A stretch of 64,000 nucleotides of DNA from an uncultured Lachnospiraceae bacterium (GCA_946554445.1 CAMNSD010000007.1:1-64000); one strand, 5' to 3'; counted from the stretch's first letter, positions 17,536 through 26,514 are shown. The notes: generated from the letters alone by a model not told the origin. Made by a program: numbers and translations.

Positions 17536-18441
17536 CTATACATCCATCAATATCCATTCTTTCATATAGATACCCACACTCATATCTTCCGTAAGACACC
17601 ACTTCTTAGGGGCGATCACCACCTTATCTTTGGCCTCGCCCAAAAACTGCGCCCACCAACTGTAAGTACTATTCGACATGATAAAATGGCGACAATTTTT
17701 CATCAGATACAAATCCTCATAATCTTCATGATGATCTTTAATATACACTACCGGACATGGAAATTTCATGTTATTTTCAACCTCATCAACCGTGTCTGAA
17801 AATATATAAAAAACTGCATCCGGCATTATTTCCTGCATATATTTCATGGCATTAAAATAATAGGAATCCCCACATACATCGAAAATTGGGTTATTGACAT
17901 AATCACCTCTTCGTATATGGACACAGACCGCGTTCGTGGAAAGAATCTGTTGACAGGCAAATGTATTGGAGATATCGGTCGGCTTCCATCTAAAATCTTC
18001 TAGCAAAAGTTCACGAATCGGTTGTAACGGTTCTGCTTCCTGAAACCATCCGTTCATATAAATATTTTTATGAAATTTCAACCATAATTTCTCCTTTATG
18101 AGACTATGATCTCTCTGTACAACTCCAAAAAAAGCAAAAAAACTCGACCAAAAATCCTCCCGTTTTCCAGCTATTCCTTCCTGCCGTCCCGCAATAAAAT
18201 AAGAAACCAGCTTCTTATCCAGCATTTCTTGCAACCTTGCTGTTTTACCCTTATTTTCCACCACCTCAACTTTATCAAAAAACTCAAAATGGCACAAAGC
18301 AAAACTACGTAACTTATCCCTATTGATAACAGACAAATCTAATCCTATTGTATCAATTCCATATTCAAGCTGCAATTTTCTTGCCATAGCGTACTCAAAC
18401 ATCTGATTGCCAAGTCCGCCTTTGATTCTGACAATAATCAT
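17536..18441 (-). CDS. GT11 alpha-1,2-fucosyltransferase-like, copy 1
   Basis: GDP-fucose-type transferase of the GT11 family, about 301 residues. It begins MIIVRIKGGLGNQMFEY and has the family motif HIRRGDY at 175-181 and the late SNSTYSWWAQFLG. ATG 18441 is chosen since the family starts there; GAGG lies about 11 bases upstream. Predicted to add fucose to a galactose or GalNAc of a repeat unit. No GDP-fucose pathway genes are visible in the window. A second GT11 is at 59114. Confidence 0.88.
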   Translation of the reverse strand: MIIVRIKGGLGNQMFEYAMARKLQLEYGIDTIGLDLSVINRDKLRSFALCHFEFFDKVEVVENKGKTARLQEMLDKKLVSYFIAGRQEGIAGKREDFWSSFFAFFGVVQRDHSLIKEKLWLKFHKNIYMNGWFQEAEPLQPIRELLLEDFRWKPTDISNTFACQQILSTNAVCVHIRRGDYVNNPIFDVCGDSYYFNAMKYMQEIMPDAVFYIFSDTVDEVENNMKFPCPVVYIKDHHEDYEDLYLMKNCRHFIMSNSTYSWWAQFLGEAKDKVVIAPKKWCLTEDMSVGIYMKEWILMDV

Positions 18442-18492
18442 TTTGTTAGTACCTCGACAAACACGGGCCATCTTTTTTAACCCTATAATCTA

Positions 18493-19221
18493 TTATTTCG
18501 ATACAAAAACAAATCCTTCCGGCTGATATAGACAAGTGTTAAATGCCAGCCTTTTACCATCAACAGTATTCACGGTGTAATATCCAAGCCCTTTATGGTC
18601 TGGTCTATTGATATCCATATCTATCTCAAACGGTGCATATTGAAAATTTTCATATCCATAATCTCTAAATAATTCTGCAATTTTGGGAATAGAATATATA
18701 TTATAATATACTTGTGAAAAATCAGATTCCTTCGTTGGTTTTTCATAGTTTTCAAGACTAATCGTATAATTAATTGCGCCTTCATAAAATAAGGAGGAAA
18801 ATGCAATCCATTTCGGATTCAATTTGCACATCTCCTTAATCGGTGTCCTATACTCTGGCAGCCAAGAAAGCGTTTGTAGACTGATAATACCGTCAAATTT
18901 ATCTTTTAACGTCTCATCTAGCCTGAAAATATCTCCATATTCAAATCGGATATTATCATCTGCCCCCTGATACAAGCCAAATAATTTAGTATTGATATCT
19001 ATCCCCGTAAATCTACTACTCAAATGTTTTTGAGCCAGATAGGATGTCCCTGCCCCCGGCCCACATCCAATATCCAAGATATCCTTATTATCAAGATTTG
19101 TATGCAATGACAAAAACTCATCGAAAGCAACTGTAATCCTGTAGGGTTCCTTGAATTGTCTTGTATACCATTCAAGATTATTTTCCTCTGTCCAATAATC
19201 AATATTTTCTTTTTTCTGCAT
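18493..19221 (-). CDS. Class I SAM methyltransferase
   Basis: 242 residues with motif I ILDIGCGPGAGTSYL (about 47-61), the acidic residue in FTGIDINT and FEYGDIF. Acceptor unknown; the location suggests methylation of a sugar. The gene is clearly A+T-rich compared with the right half of the window, and a TGTTATAAT box stands just upstream, so it may begin its own transcript. ATG 19221 is directly preceded by an in-frame GTG. Confidence 0.78.
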   Translation of the reverse strand: MQKKENIDYWTEENNLEWYTRQFKEPYRITVAFDEFLSLHTNLDNKDILDIGCGPGAGTSYLAQKHLSSRFTGIDINTKLFGLYQGADDNIRFEYGDIFRLDETLKDKFDGIISLQTLSWLPEYRTPIKEMCKLNPKWIAFSSLFYEGAINYTISLENYEKPTKESDFSQVYYNIYSIPKIAELFRDYGYENFQYAPFEIDMDINRPDHKGLGYYTVNTVDGKRLAFNTCLYQPEGFVFVSK

Positions 19222-19265
19222 CACAATCTTTGTTCCCCTGTTCTATTCATAATATGATTCATCCC

Positions 19266-19274
19266 ATTATAACA
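19266..19274 (-). promoter_or_regulatory. Possible extended -10 promoter element
   Basis: The minus strand reads TGTTATAAT, a full TGN-TATAAT match, 45 bases before the methyltransferase start at 19221. The -35 position has only a poor match. It lies in the 72-base gap after the GT2 gene and may start a transcript for the fucosyltransferase/flippase block. Confidence 0.42.
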
Positions 19275-19296
19275 GATTACTCCGCGTATCTAATAT

Positions 19297-20280
19297 CTAT
19301 TTCCTGTGAGTAAATTTTAAAAATCTTTCTCGTCCCAATATTCTATACATAAAATAGAGTAATGGATCATTATACCATTTTGCCCGTTTACTATTCCATT
19401 CACAGTTATCATCTAAAAGGCTGTCATTAAAAAAGCTCTGCTCAACTTGACTAAGTCTATACTCAAAATCCTTATCCATATCCAGTTGCAAACTGCTATG
19501 TTTTCTATAACCCTCTAAATTACCTGTAATATTTTGACCGCTTCCGTCCCAACCCCAATTTCTTACTTTTGACTTCACTGGATTAATTGTGCAAAATCCA
19601 TTAATTGCCAAAAAAATGCCTCTATTAATATCTGTATTTAATAACTTACGCTCGTCTTGGCTACTTATAATTTCTCCAACCATCCTAGAAAAGAGCCGTG
19701 GTCTTGCACGATAAATACTCATCATCAGCCGAATATTCTGTGCTGCACCAATCCAGTTTTGTATTGTCAACTGCTCCTGAATTATCTTTTCTTTCTTTTT
19801 CCAAATTCCCATCCCCCAAGCACAAAAATTAGTCAGCGGAATAACATTGTCTTCTCCACTTCTAAATTTACAGTCATCCGCATAACCGCATACTCCATAA
19901 ATTCTGGGATGATTCTCATATAATTCCAGACCTTTATTCATATATATTAAAAAATTAGTGGAAAACTCATTATCATCTTCCGTAAAAATCAACCTATCAT
20001 ACTTTTTAAAAATCAGCTTTTCCAAATAACTATAATTGTTTTCTGCTCCCAAATTAACTTTTTGGAAAAAAATATGCGTTTTTAAAAAGACTTTTAATGG
20101 ACCATTCAACATCTTACATACTTTTTCCCACCCCTCAATATATTTCTCATTGGGCGGATAATCAACACTAATATATATTTCTGTCCGATCAGCATATGTG
20201 TTTTTCTGTAAAGACTCAATGCATCTTTTTAAATGTTCATATCTGTTGCATGTAGTTATCATAACCGGAGCATATATCAT
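19297..20280 (-). CDS. GT2-like glycosyltransferase
   Basis: 327 residues. The N-terminus APVMITTCNRYEHLKRCIESL and IYISVDYPP fit the GT-A fold, and LIFTEDDNEF supplies a metal-binding acidic motif at about residue 100. No membrane helix, so cytoplasmic or membrane-associated. Donor and acceptor cannot be inferred. It is one of the most A+T-rich genes here: the line 19621-19680 has 18 G/C in 60 bases by hand count. A GGA-containing ribosome site (GAAAGGAT) precedes the start. Confidence 0.75.
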   Translation of the reverse strand: MIYAPVMITTCNRYEHLKRCIESLQKNTYADRTEIYISVDYPPNEKYIEGWEKVCKMLNGPLKVFLKTHIFFQKVNLGAENNYSYLEKLIFKKYDRLIFTEDDNEFSTNFLIYMNKGLELYENHPRIYGVCGYADDCKFRSGEDNVIPLTNFCAWGMGIWKKKEKIIQEQLTIQNWIGAAQNIRLMMSIYRARPRLFSRMVGEIISSQDERKLLNTDINRGIFLAINGFCTINPVKSKVRNWGWDGSGQNITGNLEGYRKHSSLQLDMDKDFEYRLSQVEQSFFNDSLLDDNCEWNSKRAKWYNDPLLYFMYRILGRERFLKFTHRK

Positions 20281-20350
20281 AAACGTATGCCATCCTTTCT
20301 ATCAGCAACCTAACCTTCGCGCTATAAACCCTCTCTATCGGTCTGGAGTT

Positions 20351-20881
20351 TTATATTCCTGCCCCATAAAGATCCTCGATGATCTGCTCCCACTCACCAC
20401 GCATTTTAAGCATGGCACAAATCACATCCCGAACGGCTCCATATCCGCCTTTTACTCCGGAAATATAGTCCGCCTGCGCTTTGACTTCCTCACAGGCATC
20501 CGCCGGACATCCCACAAAACCACATAACTTCATAGGCGCCCAATCGTTTATGTCGTCCCCGATATAGCCGATTTCCTGTTTAGCTATATTGTTTGACTCC
20601 ATAAACTCCTTCAAATAGGAAACTTTATCCTTACAATTCTGCACAATATAATCAAACTTCATCTCCTGAAGCCTACGCATGGTCGCCTGACACTCACGGC
20701 CCGTCAACGCCATCAGCCGAATCCCCTTTTGATGTGCCGCAAAATATCCTGCCGCATCTTTCGTACAAAATTTTTTTAGTTCATTACCGTTTTCGTCATA
20801 ATATATTCCGGCATCCGTCATCGTACCATCCACGTCTATCACCAGATACCTGATTTCCTGTACACTCTGCTTATCAAACAT
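20351..20881 (-). CDS. KdsC-like HAD phosphatase
   Basis: 176-residue HAD-IIIA protein of the KdsC / CMP-sialate synthetase C-terminal type. DVDGTMTDAG holds the nucleophile Asp and acid Asp, ALTGR motif II, K in NCKDKVSYL motif III and GYIGDDINDW motif IV. It would remove phosphate from a 3-deoxy-ulosonic acid phosphate. ATG 20881 has GAGGA nine bases upstream; the frame extends to 20905 but overlaps the upstream gene. With the aldolase fusion at 22466 and the cytidylyltransferase at 26515 it could form a route to an activated keto-acid sugar. Confidence 0.82.
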   Translation of the reverse strand: MFDKQSVQEIRYLVIDVDGTMTDAGIYYDENGNELKKFCTKDAAGYFAAHQKGIRLMALTGRECQATMRRLQEMKFDYIVQNCKDKVSYLKEFMESNNIAKQEIGYIGDDINDWAPMKLCGFVGCPADACEEVKAQADYISGVKGGYGAVRDVICAMLKMRGEWEQIIEDLYGAGI

Positions 20882-20892
20882 AATCTTGTTCC

Positions 20893-22449
20893 TCACTGTA
20901 CACACCGCAGCATCTCCTCCCGGCTGTCGAAGATAAATACCCGATAATTATCTGTCTGGTAATCGGCTTCTCGACTATCCAATGCTGCTTTCAATGGACA
21001 CGCCTCATATTCCTCATTTGTAAAGAGAAAGAACATCCTTCCTTCCGGTTTCACAATCTGATGCACTGCTTCCTGCAGCCACGGTTTTATCTCTTCTACA
21101 TTATACTTGTCGGGCAGACTGCTCCACACCCACACTTCAATCTCGCCATCTGACAATTCCGTCAATACATTCCCATTCCAAAAAGTAGCATACCCTTCCG
21201 ATATCCCCTGGTCTTCTGCCAGATATTCCACAATCAATCTAAATTCCTCCGTCTTATCCACACTGCCATAACGAGCATACCTGAACGCACTGCTGATCAA
21301 TATACCACCAACGATTACCCCCCCCCCTATCAAAAAACACAGTTTCCAATGCTTATTCCATTCCATATCATACAAAGTACTCACGATAATCGGAATGGCA
21401 AACATCATGGCCTGCATGATATACCGATCGGAATAATTCATACTGGTAAACGTATAGATTCCCAAGAAAACTATATACACACATGTAAAATATAGTGTCA
21501 ACAGCCACATTTCATCAGGCTTCCTAATTTTTCTGACAAGCGTCCAAAGTACACATACCACCATAACTAGCGCCAACACACAACTAAATGCACTTGACAG
21601 CGGCGTTCTGGGAGAACCGCCATAAGAATACCCAAAATACCGGAGTGTTCCAAAGAAAAGGTCATAAAAGCCCCTCATGGATACTTGAAAGGTCATTCCG
21701 GACCACGTTGCAAAATGATAAGCAGTCGCCAAGACTATTACATTAATCAGACAACCTGCACAGGAAGAGACAAATGCTGTTACCGCACATATCAGATAAT
21801 CCGTGAATTTCCTCTGGATGAGTGCATGTAATATAGCAGCCCCTAACAACGGTGAATACAGCACCACAACTTGTCTGACACCGCTCATTCCCGCCATAAC
21901 CGCCAACAAAACAGTAAGCGCCAGCAAGATCTTTTTCATTCTTGCAGACGCCTTTCCGTAATGAAACACCATTCCTACTGCAAAAAAGGATATAATAATA
22001 AACGCTGCATATACAAGCCACAGCAGGACAAATTCAAAATAATTATCCGAAAGGGGTAAAAACAAAAAAACTGCAGATACTGCAAAAACCCTATCATAAC
22101 CCATCTGATGAAGCAGATAATAATAACTCACGAGCATCAACAGATAAGTCGTAATACAAGTTGCAGTTCTGACCATTGTCCAGTCCTGAAAGAAATTAAA
22201 AAATAAGGAGTAGAATATCTGCATATTCAATACTTTTATTTCTGTTGAATAAAACCAGTTTTTAGAAAGGAAAGCATGTTCCTCATGAAGAAGCTTTGCC
22301 ATAACCATTTCACTGGAAAGATCCGAATCAGTCAATCTATCCCCACAAACCCACATAAAAACAGAAAGAAAACAAATCAGGCCAATCAAAAAAATCCAGG
22401 GCAGGAACCTCACATATTTTTTAATTCCATTATTCGAAACCTGTTCCAT
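20893..22449 (-). CDS. Multi-pass membrane protein, possible GT-C transferase, phase-variable
   Basis: 518 residues with an N-terminal helix (WIFLIGLICFLSVFMWVCG) followed by about ten more hydrophobic segments and a soluble C-terminal part of about 130 residues. An acidic loop right after helix 1 (GDRLTDSDLSS) is where GT-C glycosyltransferases carry their catalytic Asp, so a polyprenyl-phosphate-sugar-dependent transferase is a fair guess, not proven. A G10 run encodes three glycines inside a late membrane segment (LCFLIGGGVIVGGILIS). Nine G stops translation at once; eleven G gives a stop 22 codons later. Both remove the C-terminal domain. Confidence 0.6.
   Translation of the reverse strand: MEQVSNNGIKKYVRFLPWIFLIGLICFLSVFMWVCGDRLTDSDLSSEMVMAKLLHEEHAFLSKNWFYSTEIKVLNMQIFYSLFFNFFQDWTMVRTATCITTYLLMLVSYYYLLHQMGYDRVFAVSAVFLFLPLSDNYFEFVLLWLVYAAFIIISFFAVGMVFHYGKASARMKKILLALTVLLAVMAGMSGVRQVVVLYSPLLGAAILHALIQRKFTDYLICAVTAFVSSCAGCLINVIVLATAYHFATWSGMTFQVSMRGFYDLFFGTLRYFGYSYGGSPRTPLSSAFSCVLALVMVVCVLWTLVRKIRKPDEMWLLTLYFTCVYIVFLGIYTFTSMNYSDRYIMQAMMFAIPIIVSTLYDMEWNKHWKLCFLIGGGVIVGGILISSAFRYARYGSVDKTEEFRLIVEYLAEDQGISEGYATFWNGNVLTELSDGEIEVWVWSSLPDKYNVEEIKPWLQEAVHQIVKPEGRMFFLFTNEEYEACPLKAALDSREADYQTDNYRVFIFDSREEMLRCVQ
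21318..21327 (-). repeat. Poly-G run (G10), tract 4, ON state
   Basis: Ten C on the plus strand. Codons ATA GGG GGG GGG GTA; at nine G the next codon becomes TAA. The run codes glycines in a membrane helix that also carries GVIVGG, so glycine is naturally acceptable there. Confidence 0.87.
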
Positions 22450-22465
22450 ATAGTATCACATCTCC

Positions 22466-24037
22466 TTACCCATTATATAAAGATTCGGTCAAAAACACAA
22501 CCTCTATCTGTTTGCGGATCTTCTCCACATATGCACGGTTTCTGATGTTTTCTTCCATCCCCTTGGTATGCTGGCTGGCCATATAAGATGTTACATAATT
22601 ATCTCCATCTTTCTGATAACCGTCAAAACCTGCCACACAAATCCTTTCCACTTTCAGCTTCATCAAAAGTTTCATCAACATAATGACACAGTTGTCACAA
22701 ACGCCTTTCTCGTCAAAAGAAAGATCGGCATAATTCAGCATATCACGTTCCTCGCACACATCCATGAGATTAGATGTCACCAGGACCGTACTATCCTGCT
22801 TCTTTTCTTTCAACGCATCATAGCGCATGGCATTGGAGCAGAAGATATAATCCGCCTGATAATCCACCGGTATAAAGTTCGCTGCGATTACCACTGGCTT
22901 TTCTTCTCGAATAAAGGATTCAATCTTGTCCATCTGCTTTAAAATACTTGCCCCAGGCGCAAGTATCAGCACCTGCTTTCCTCTCAATTCCTCCTGAAGT
23001 GCAGCAATCAGCCTTGCATCATCCACCTCGTGATTCTGAAATTTACAATACAACTCTTCGATATATTTCTCATCATATGCAGTTTTCTTATGTTCTTCTA
23101 TCCCTGCCAGAATCTGATTAATCTGCTTCGCCCGCAGCCGTCCCTTTCCGATCAGATACTCCGCATAATTCCTGTGCAGATTAAACTTGGCTGACAATGC
23201 GTAGGGCGTACTATAGCCCCAGGGTTCAATCTGTTTTAACTGGATAATATGATCGTCTATCCCATCCAGCACAGGATTCACATCATAGACGGCCCCCTGT
23301 GTTTTATTCATATAATCCATGATCAATTCCATACACAGGTTCCCCGGCGTCCTGCCCATTCCCAGCATGGAAGCATCGATCACACTCTTTCTCTCGCTGG
23401 CCTTCATGGAAATAAATTCCTGCGCCAACGAATAGGATAAGGCCAGATTCTCATGCAGATGCAGGCCGATAACAATGGATTTGTCCAGGTTATGTTCGAC
23501 CAGAGAATATATTCTGAGCAGATCGGACTTCATCATGGAACCGAAGGTGTCCACAACGGAGAAAGCATACGGCTGAATCTGGTTGACCTTTTCTAAGAGA
23601 TTTAAAATCATCTCGTCCGAATATCCCATAATATTAATGGGATTACAGAACACCTTATAGCCTTTCTCCTTCACTTTCTTGACAAAGGCAAGCCCCTCGT
23701 CGATATCATAATCATGAAACGTCACCCGGACTGCGTCAATGGTCTTTCCATCGTAGGGTTCCAGCTTCTCCACAGAATATTTATTATGAAGCGCCATCGC
23801 GGTAAAAATAGTGTTTCCCTTCTTCTGCGGCAGCACCGGCTGTATCTGGGCGCAGTTATTATACAGGCTTTTATTCCTGTCATATTCGCAGTCCCTTAAA
23901 AACCCCACCTCTACATAATCGACCTGGGAATCTACCAGCTTCTTGATAATGCTTTTAATGGTATGATATCCAAAATCCCAGTCGTTAATATATCCGCCGT
24001 CGCGCAGCGTGCAATCCAATAACTTTATCAGCGACAT
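22466..24037 (-). CDS. HMGL-like aldolase fused to an MptE/DUF115-like domain
   Basis: 523 residues. The first 300 form a DRE-TIM aldolase barrel: LLDCTLRDGGYINDW with the metal Asp, and GLHLHENLALS with the HxH ligands, as in 4-hydroxy-2-oxovalerate aldolase. From about 350 a second Rossmann-like domain starts (KQVLILAPGASILKQMDKIE), resembling the MptE/DUF115 type seen in glycan loci. Catalytic residues for a pyruvate-dependent carbon-carbon bond reaction appear kept. The substrate is unknown; the phosphatase and cytidylyltransferase nearby suggest a keto-acid sugar. ATG 24037 is supported by GGAG nine bases upstream. A strong promoter lies in the gap before it. Confidence 0.75.
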   Translation of the reverse strand: MSLIKLLDCTLRDGGYINDWDFGYHTIKSIIKKLVDSQVDYVEVGFLRDCEYDRNKSLYNNCAQIQPVLPQKKGNTIFTAMALHNKYSVEKLEPYDGKTIDAVRVTFHDYDIDEGLAFVKKVKEKGYKVFCNPINIMGYSDEMILNLLEKVNQIQPYAFSVVDTFGSMMKSDLLRIYSLVEHNLDKSIVIGLHLHENLALSYSLAQEFISMKASERKSVIDASMLGMGRTPGNLCMELIMDYMNKTQGAVYDVNPVLDGIDDHIIQLKQIEPWGYSTPYALSAKFNLHRNYAEYLIGKGRLRAKQINQILAGIEEHKKTAYDEKYIEELYCKFQNHEVDDARLIAALQEELRGKQVLILAPGASILKQMDKIESFIREEKPVVIAANFIPVDYQADYIFCSNAMRYDALKEKKQDSTVLVTSNLMDVCEERDMLNYADLSFDEKGVCDNCVIMLMKLLMKLKVERICVAGFDGYQKDGDNYVTSYMASQHTKGMEENIRNRAYVEKIRKQIEVVFLTESLYNG

Positions 24038-24062
24038 TGACACTCACTCCAATCTCCCAAAA

Positions 24063-24102
24063 CTGAGAATCTTCTCTAGCGTCCACTATATCATATTCTC
24101 AG
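24063..24102 (-). promoter_or_regulatory. Second extended -10 box inside a perfect 8-bp inverted repeat
   Basis: CTGAGAAT (24063-24070) and ATTCTCAG (24095-24102) are perfect inverted copies. Between them the minus strand reads TGATATAGT (24085-24093), then GGACGC, the same series of bases as in the promoter 86 bases upstream (TGATATAATGGACGC). This looks like a duplicated promoter core, weaker because of TATAGT and no clear -35. Confidence 0.4.
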
Positions 24103-24128
24103 ATGCTGTAATCCCTGGCAATGACAAC

Positions 24129-24149
24129 AAGAATTGCATAGCAATTCTT
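24129..24149 (-). other. Hairpin in 5' leader of the aldolase gene
   Basis: AAGAATTGC and GCAATTCTT form a perfect 9-bp stem with a three-base loop. It lies between the predicted start of transcription (near 24164) and the aldolase ATG at 24037. It is not followed by a U run on the minus strand, so it does not look like a terminator. Confidence 0.5.
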
Positions 24150-24150
24150 A

Positions 24151-24170
24151 GGACGCAGACTGCTGCGTCC
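24151..24170 (-). other. Hairpin at the predicted transcript start
   Basis: GGACGCAG and CTGCGTCC form a perfect 8-bp stem with a four-base loop directly downstream of the TATAAT box. It may cap the RNA 5' end or be a protein site; either is inference. Confidence 0.5.
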
Positions 24171-24200
24171 ATTATATCACCGACCCTAACATACAGGCAA
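24171..24200 (-). promoter_or_regulatory. Strong candidate promoter upstream of the aldolase gene
   Basis: Minus strand: -35 TTGCCT (24195-24200), 18-base spacer, then TGA-TATAAT (24171-24179), a full extended -10. It is the best sigma-A-type promoter I find in the window. It would drive the aldolase, the switchable membrane protein and the phosphatase, and probably the blocks further left. Confidence 0.65.
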
Positions 24201-24232
24201 GCTATCCTTTCTCCTTTGCACGCAGTCTAATT

Positions 24233-25235
24233 TTATTTTCTGCATACAATCAATTCTATATTACCATACATCGTAGAAAACTTAGAAAATACGCTTTGAT
24301 AAGATCCCAATATACAATCGCATCTCGACAAACACAAGCAGTCAACAATGGCCGACTCCATCCCCAGCCTGCTGTTTCTTCCCCATGTTTTGTTAGAATA
24401 GGTATAGATACGGCCCGGAAATACCCGACTAAGTTCTTTTTCCACATCACGATCGTCTGTGGCTAAGAAAAAGCGGACCGCCTCATGATCTGCCATTATT
24501 TCCTTCATTTTACAAATAAAACTATCCAGAGTACTTTCTTCTATACTAGCCCTGTGATCTGTTCTCCTAACATGTACGCCAATCCATGTACCCCCCCCCC
24601 TTAGGTACTAGGGCGTTTGCAATTTTGTAAAATTTATCGCGAAAAATAAGCACAGATATATCTACGGACTCCTCCATCTCTTCATCTTTAATCAATCCAC
24701 AATATATCCCCGCGCAGAAATTAACTTTCTTTTCAAGATACTGCTTAATCCTCTTCCAGCAGCCTATTATCCATTCCCCATATGCCTTACCGTCCCATCC
24801 AATCTCCGCCGGAGGATCGTATCTCACATAAGTATCCTTCTCTCTAAAATAATCCATCAGGCGCTGTGCTCTGCAGTTGTAAAGTTTTCTTGCAAGGTAT
24901 AATACCCATTCTCTCAGGCAGGATAGCACTTTTCCTATTTGTCCTTTCCGCACATAAGCCTTGACGCCCTCTCCCCAATTTGGCGGGAAAAACTTGTAGT
25001 TCATGACAATCAAGTTGACATCTTTGAACTGCTCCTTGTCAAAAACGTCGTCATATTTAATGTTGCACCATTTTTCAAGCTGCCATATAACGATTACATT
25101 TGAGATATTATATTTCTTTGCCAGATAATATGCCTGTGACAAAGAAATACAGCGGCTTGTAATTCCACTGTATACATGAACGCATATACACCTTTCCTTC
25201 TTCCAGATTGCTCCAGTAAACATTTTTCTTCCCAT
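24233..25235 (-). CDS. FUT8-like glycosyltransferase, phase-variable, currently out of frame
   Basis: Read in the two frames joined at the G run this is a complete 333-residue transferase. The first part (ATG 25235, with GAGG about seven bases upstream) has CVHVYSGITSRCISLSQAYY and VIVIWQLEKWCN, the usual opening of fucosyltransferase-like enzymes. At present it ends eight codons after the run with YMDWRTC and a stop. With 9 or 12 G the frame continues into IGVHVRRTDH, FFLATDD and SRLGMESAIVDCLCLSRCD, the ordered motifs of the FUT8/NodZ group (GT23). The join falls just before the donor-binding HVRRTD, so the short form must be inactive. An ATG at 25256 that overlaps the GT4 stop is an alternative start. 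Confidence 0.8.
24591..24600 (-). repeat. Poly-G run (G10), tract 5, OFF state
   Basis: Ten C on the plus strand. Codons AAG GGG GGG GGG TAC lead to an early TAG. Nine or twelve G restore a 333-residue protein; eleven gives a stop 15 codons after the run. Clearest case of a frame broken exactly at the run. Confidence 0.9.
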
Positions 25236-25252
25236 AGCTTCCCTCTTTCTAA

Positions 25253-26497
25253 TCATTGCCGTAATACGTCCGCCATCTTCCGGTAACATTTCTCAATGTC
25301 AAACATATCCCGCCATGTGTCCAGACTATTCTGTTTCATCCTCTGCTGGGCTTCTCCATCCAGTTCATAGATAGACCGGATTGCCTGCGCAGTCTCCTGC
25401 GCGTCCGGATCCTTGCTTAACAAAACGCCATTGTCCGATATCATCTCCGTGATGCCTCCCACATCCGTGCCAATAACAGGCACGCCATAAGACATTGCCT
25501 CCTGAATAGATACGGGACACCCTCCCTCCGTGGAAGAAGTCGTGATAAAGCAATCCACTTGATTATCCCTATAATAGGGATCCACCGAGTCCATGGCTCC
25601 TGTAAAAGTATATCTGATATTATCCTTGGCGTCCAGTCTGTCGCCCGCATACTTTTTGATTTTCTCCAGGCTTTCCCCGCCCCCTACATGCGTCCAATGA
25701 ATCTGTCTGTCATCCAAAAGCGCCAGACCGTCTACGATCTTCTCTATCCTTTTTAAGGCAATTGCATTGGAACAGCTGAGCAGCTGCCATTCCGCTCCTG
25801 TTCCAACCGGCATATAGCGGGAAGCCGGTTCTGTCCCAAGCCTGCACACATGCAGCCTGTCCGTCTCTAATACAGCACTTTTGACATGATCGATATAGTA
25901 CTGTCTCCCATACGCACAGGCGAAGGCGATGCCGTCCAGCCCTTTCTCCATCTGATGCTTAAAAGGCTGTCTGACACCTGGTATCCTTTCATGATACAGA
26001 TCATGTCCATGTGTCCTTGTCACCACCCGCACTCTCGGATGTCTGCTTTTCTCCCGAACCATGCTGTAACAAAAGTAATCGTACCAGAAAGCATAATATA
26101 AGATATCTTCTCTCTTTGCAAGCAGTCCGCTCCCACGTAACAGCTTCTGGTCCGCCAGTGATTGCGCAAAGAACGCAAGGGACTGATAAAGCCGTTCCCT
26201 GACATGTATTCCCAAGCGCAGGATCTCCTGCACCTCCTGCCTTCCGTCCCGGTCAAGACAGAATCGCAGCAATGCTTTAATCTTATCCATCCCCGTAAGG
26301 ACCGGCCTTGGATGGCATACTACCTGAATCCCCTCAGGAAGATTTTCCTCCATCCCCTCCGCCAGCTGTTCCTTTCCGGCATGAGAAATAATGGTAATGT
26401 CATATTCCTTTGCAAGCCGTCTTAATTCCGGCATAACAAAGCTTTTCTCGCCGCTGCCATAGGGAAAATTCTCTGTTGCCAATAATAACTTTGTCAT
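25253..26497 (-). CDS. GT4 glycosyltransferase
   Basis: 414-residue GT-B retaining transferase. The opening LLLATENFPYGSGEKSFV is typical, THGHDLY is the acceptor-side His region, and EGGCPVSIQEAMSYGVPVIGTDVGG has the EX7E motif (E at EGG and at QEA). Soluble, probably at the membrane face. It ends in TGA overlapping an ATG of the FUT8-like gene. Confidence 0.85.
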   Translation of the reverse strand: MTKLLLATENFPYGSGEKSFVMPELRRLAKEYDITIISHAGKEQLAEGMEENLPEGIQVVCHPRPVLTGMDKIKALLRFCLDRDGRQEVQEILRLGIHVRERLYQSLAFFAQSLADQKLLRGSGLLAKREDILYYAFWYDYFCYSMVREKSRHPRVRVVTRTHGHDLYHERIPGVRQPFKHQMEKGLDGIAFACAYGRQYYIDHVKSAVLETDRLHVCRLGTEPASRYMPVGTGAEWQLLSCSNAIALKRIEKIVDGLALLDDRQIHWTHVGGGESLEKIKKYAGDRLDAKDNIRYTFTGAMDSVDPYYRDNQVDCFITTSSTEGGCPVSIQEAMSYGVPVIGTDVGGITEMISDNGVLLSKDPDAQETAQAIRSIYELDGEAQQRMKQNSLDTWRDMFDIEKCYRKMADVLRQ

Positions 26498-26514
26498 AGT
26501 TACCTTCTTCTTGA

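Noticed and set aside
24129..24170. Intrinsic terminator between the FUT8-like and aldolase genes
   Set aside because: Two good stems but no U run after either on the minus strand, and a promoter lies directly upstream.
24233..24508. Independent short gene of 91 codons
   Set aside because: Its residues are the C-terminal motifs of the FUT8-like enzyme; joined to the upstream half by a one-base change at the G run.
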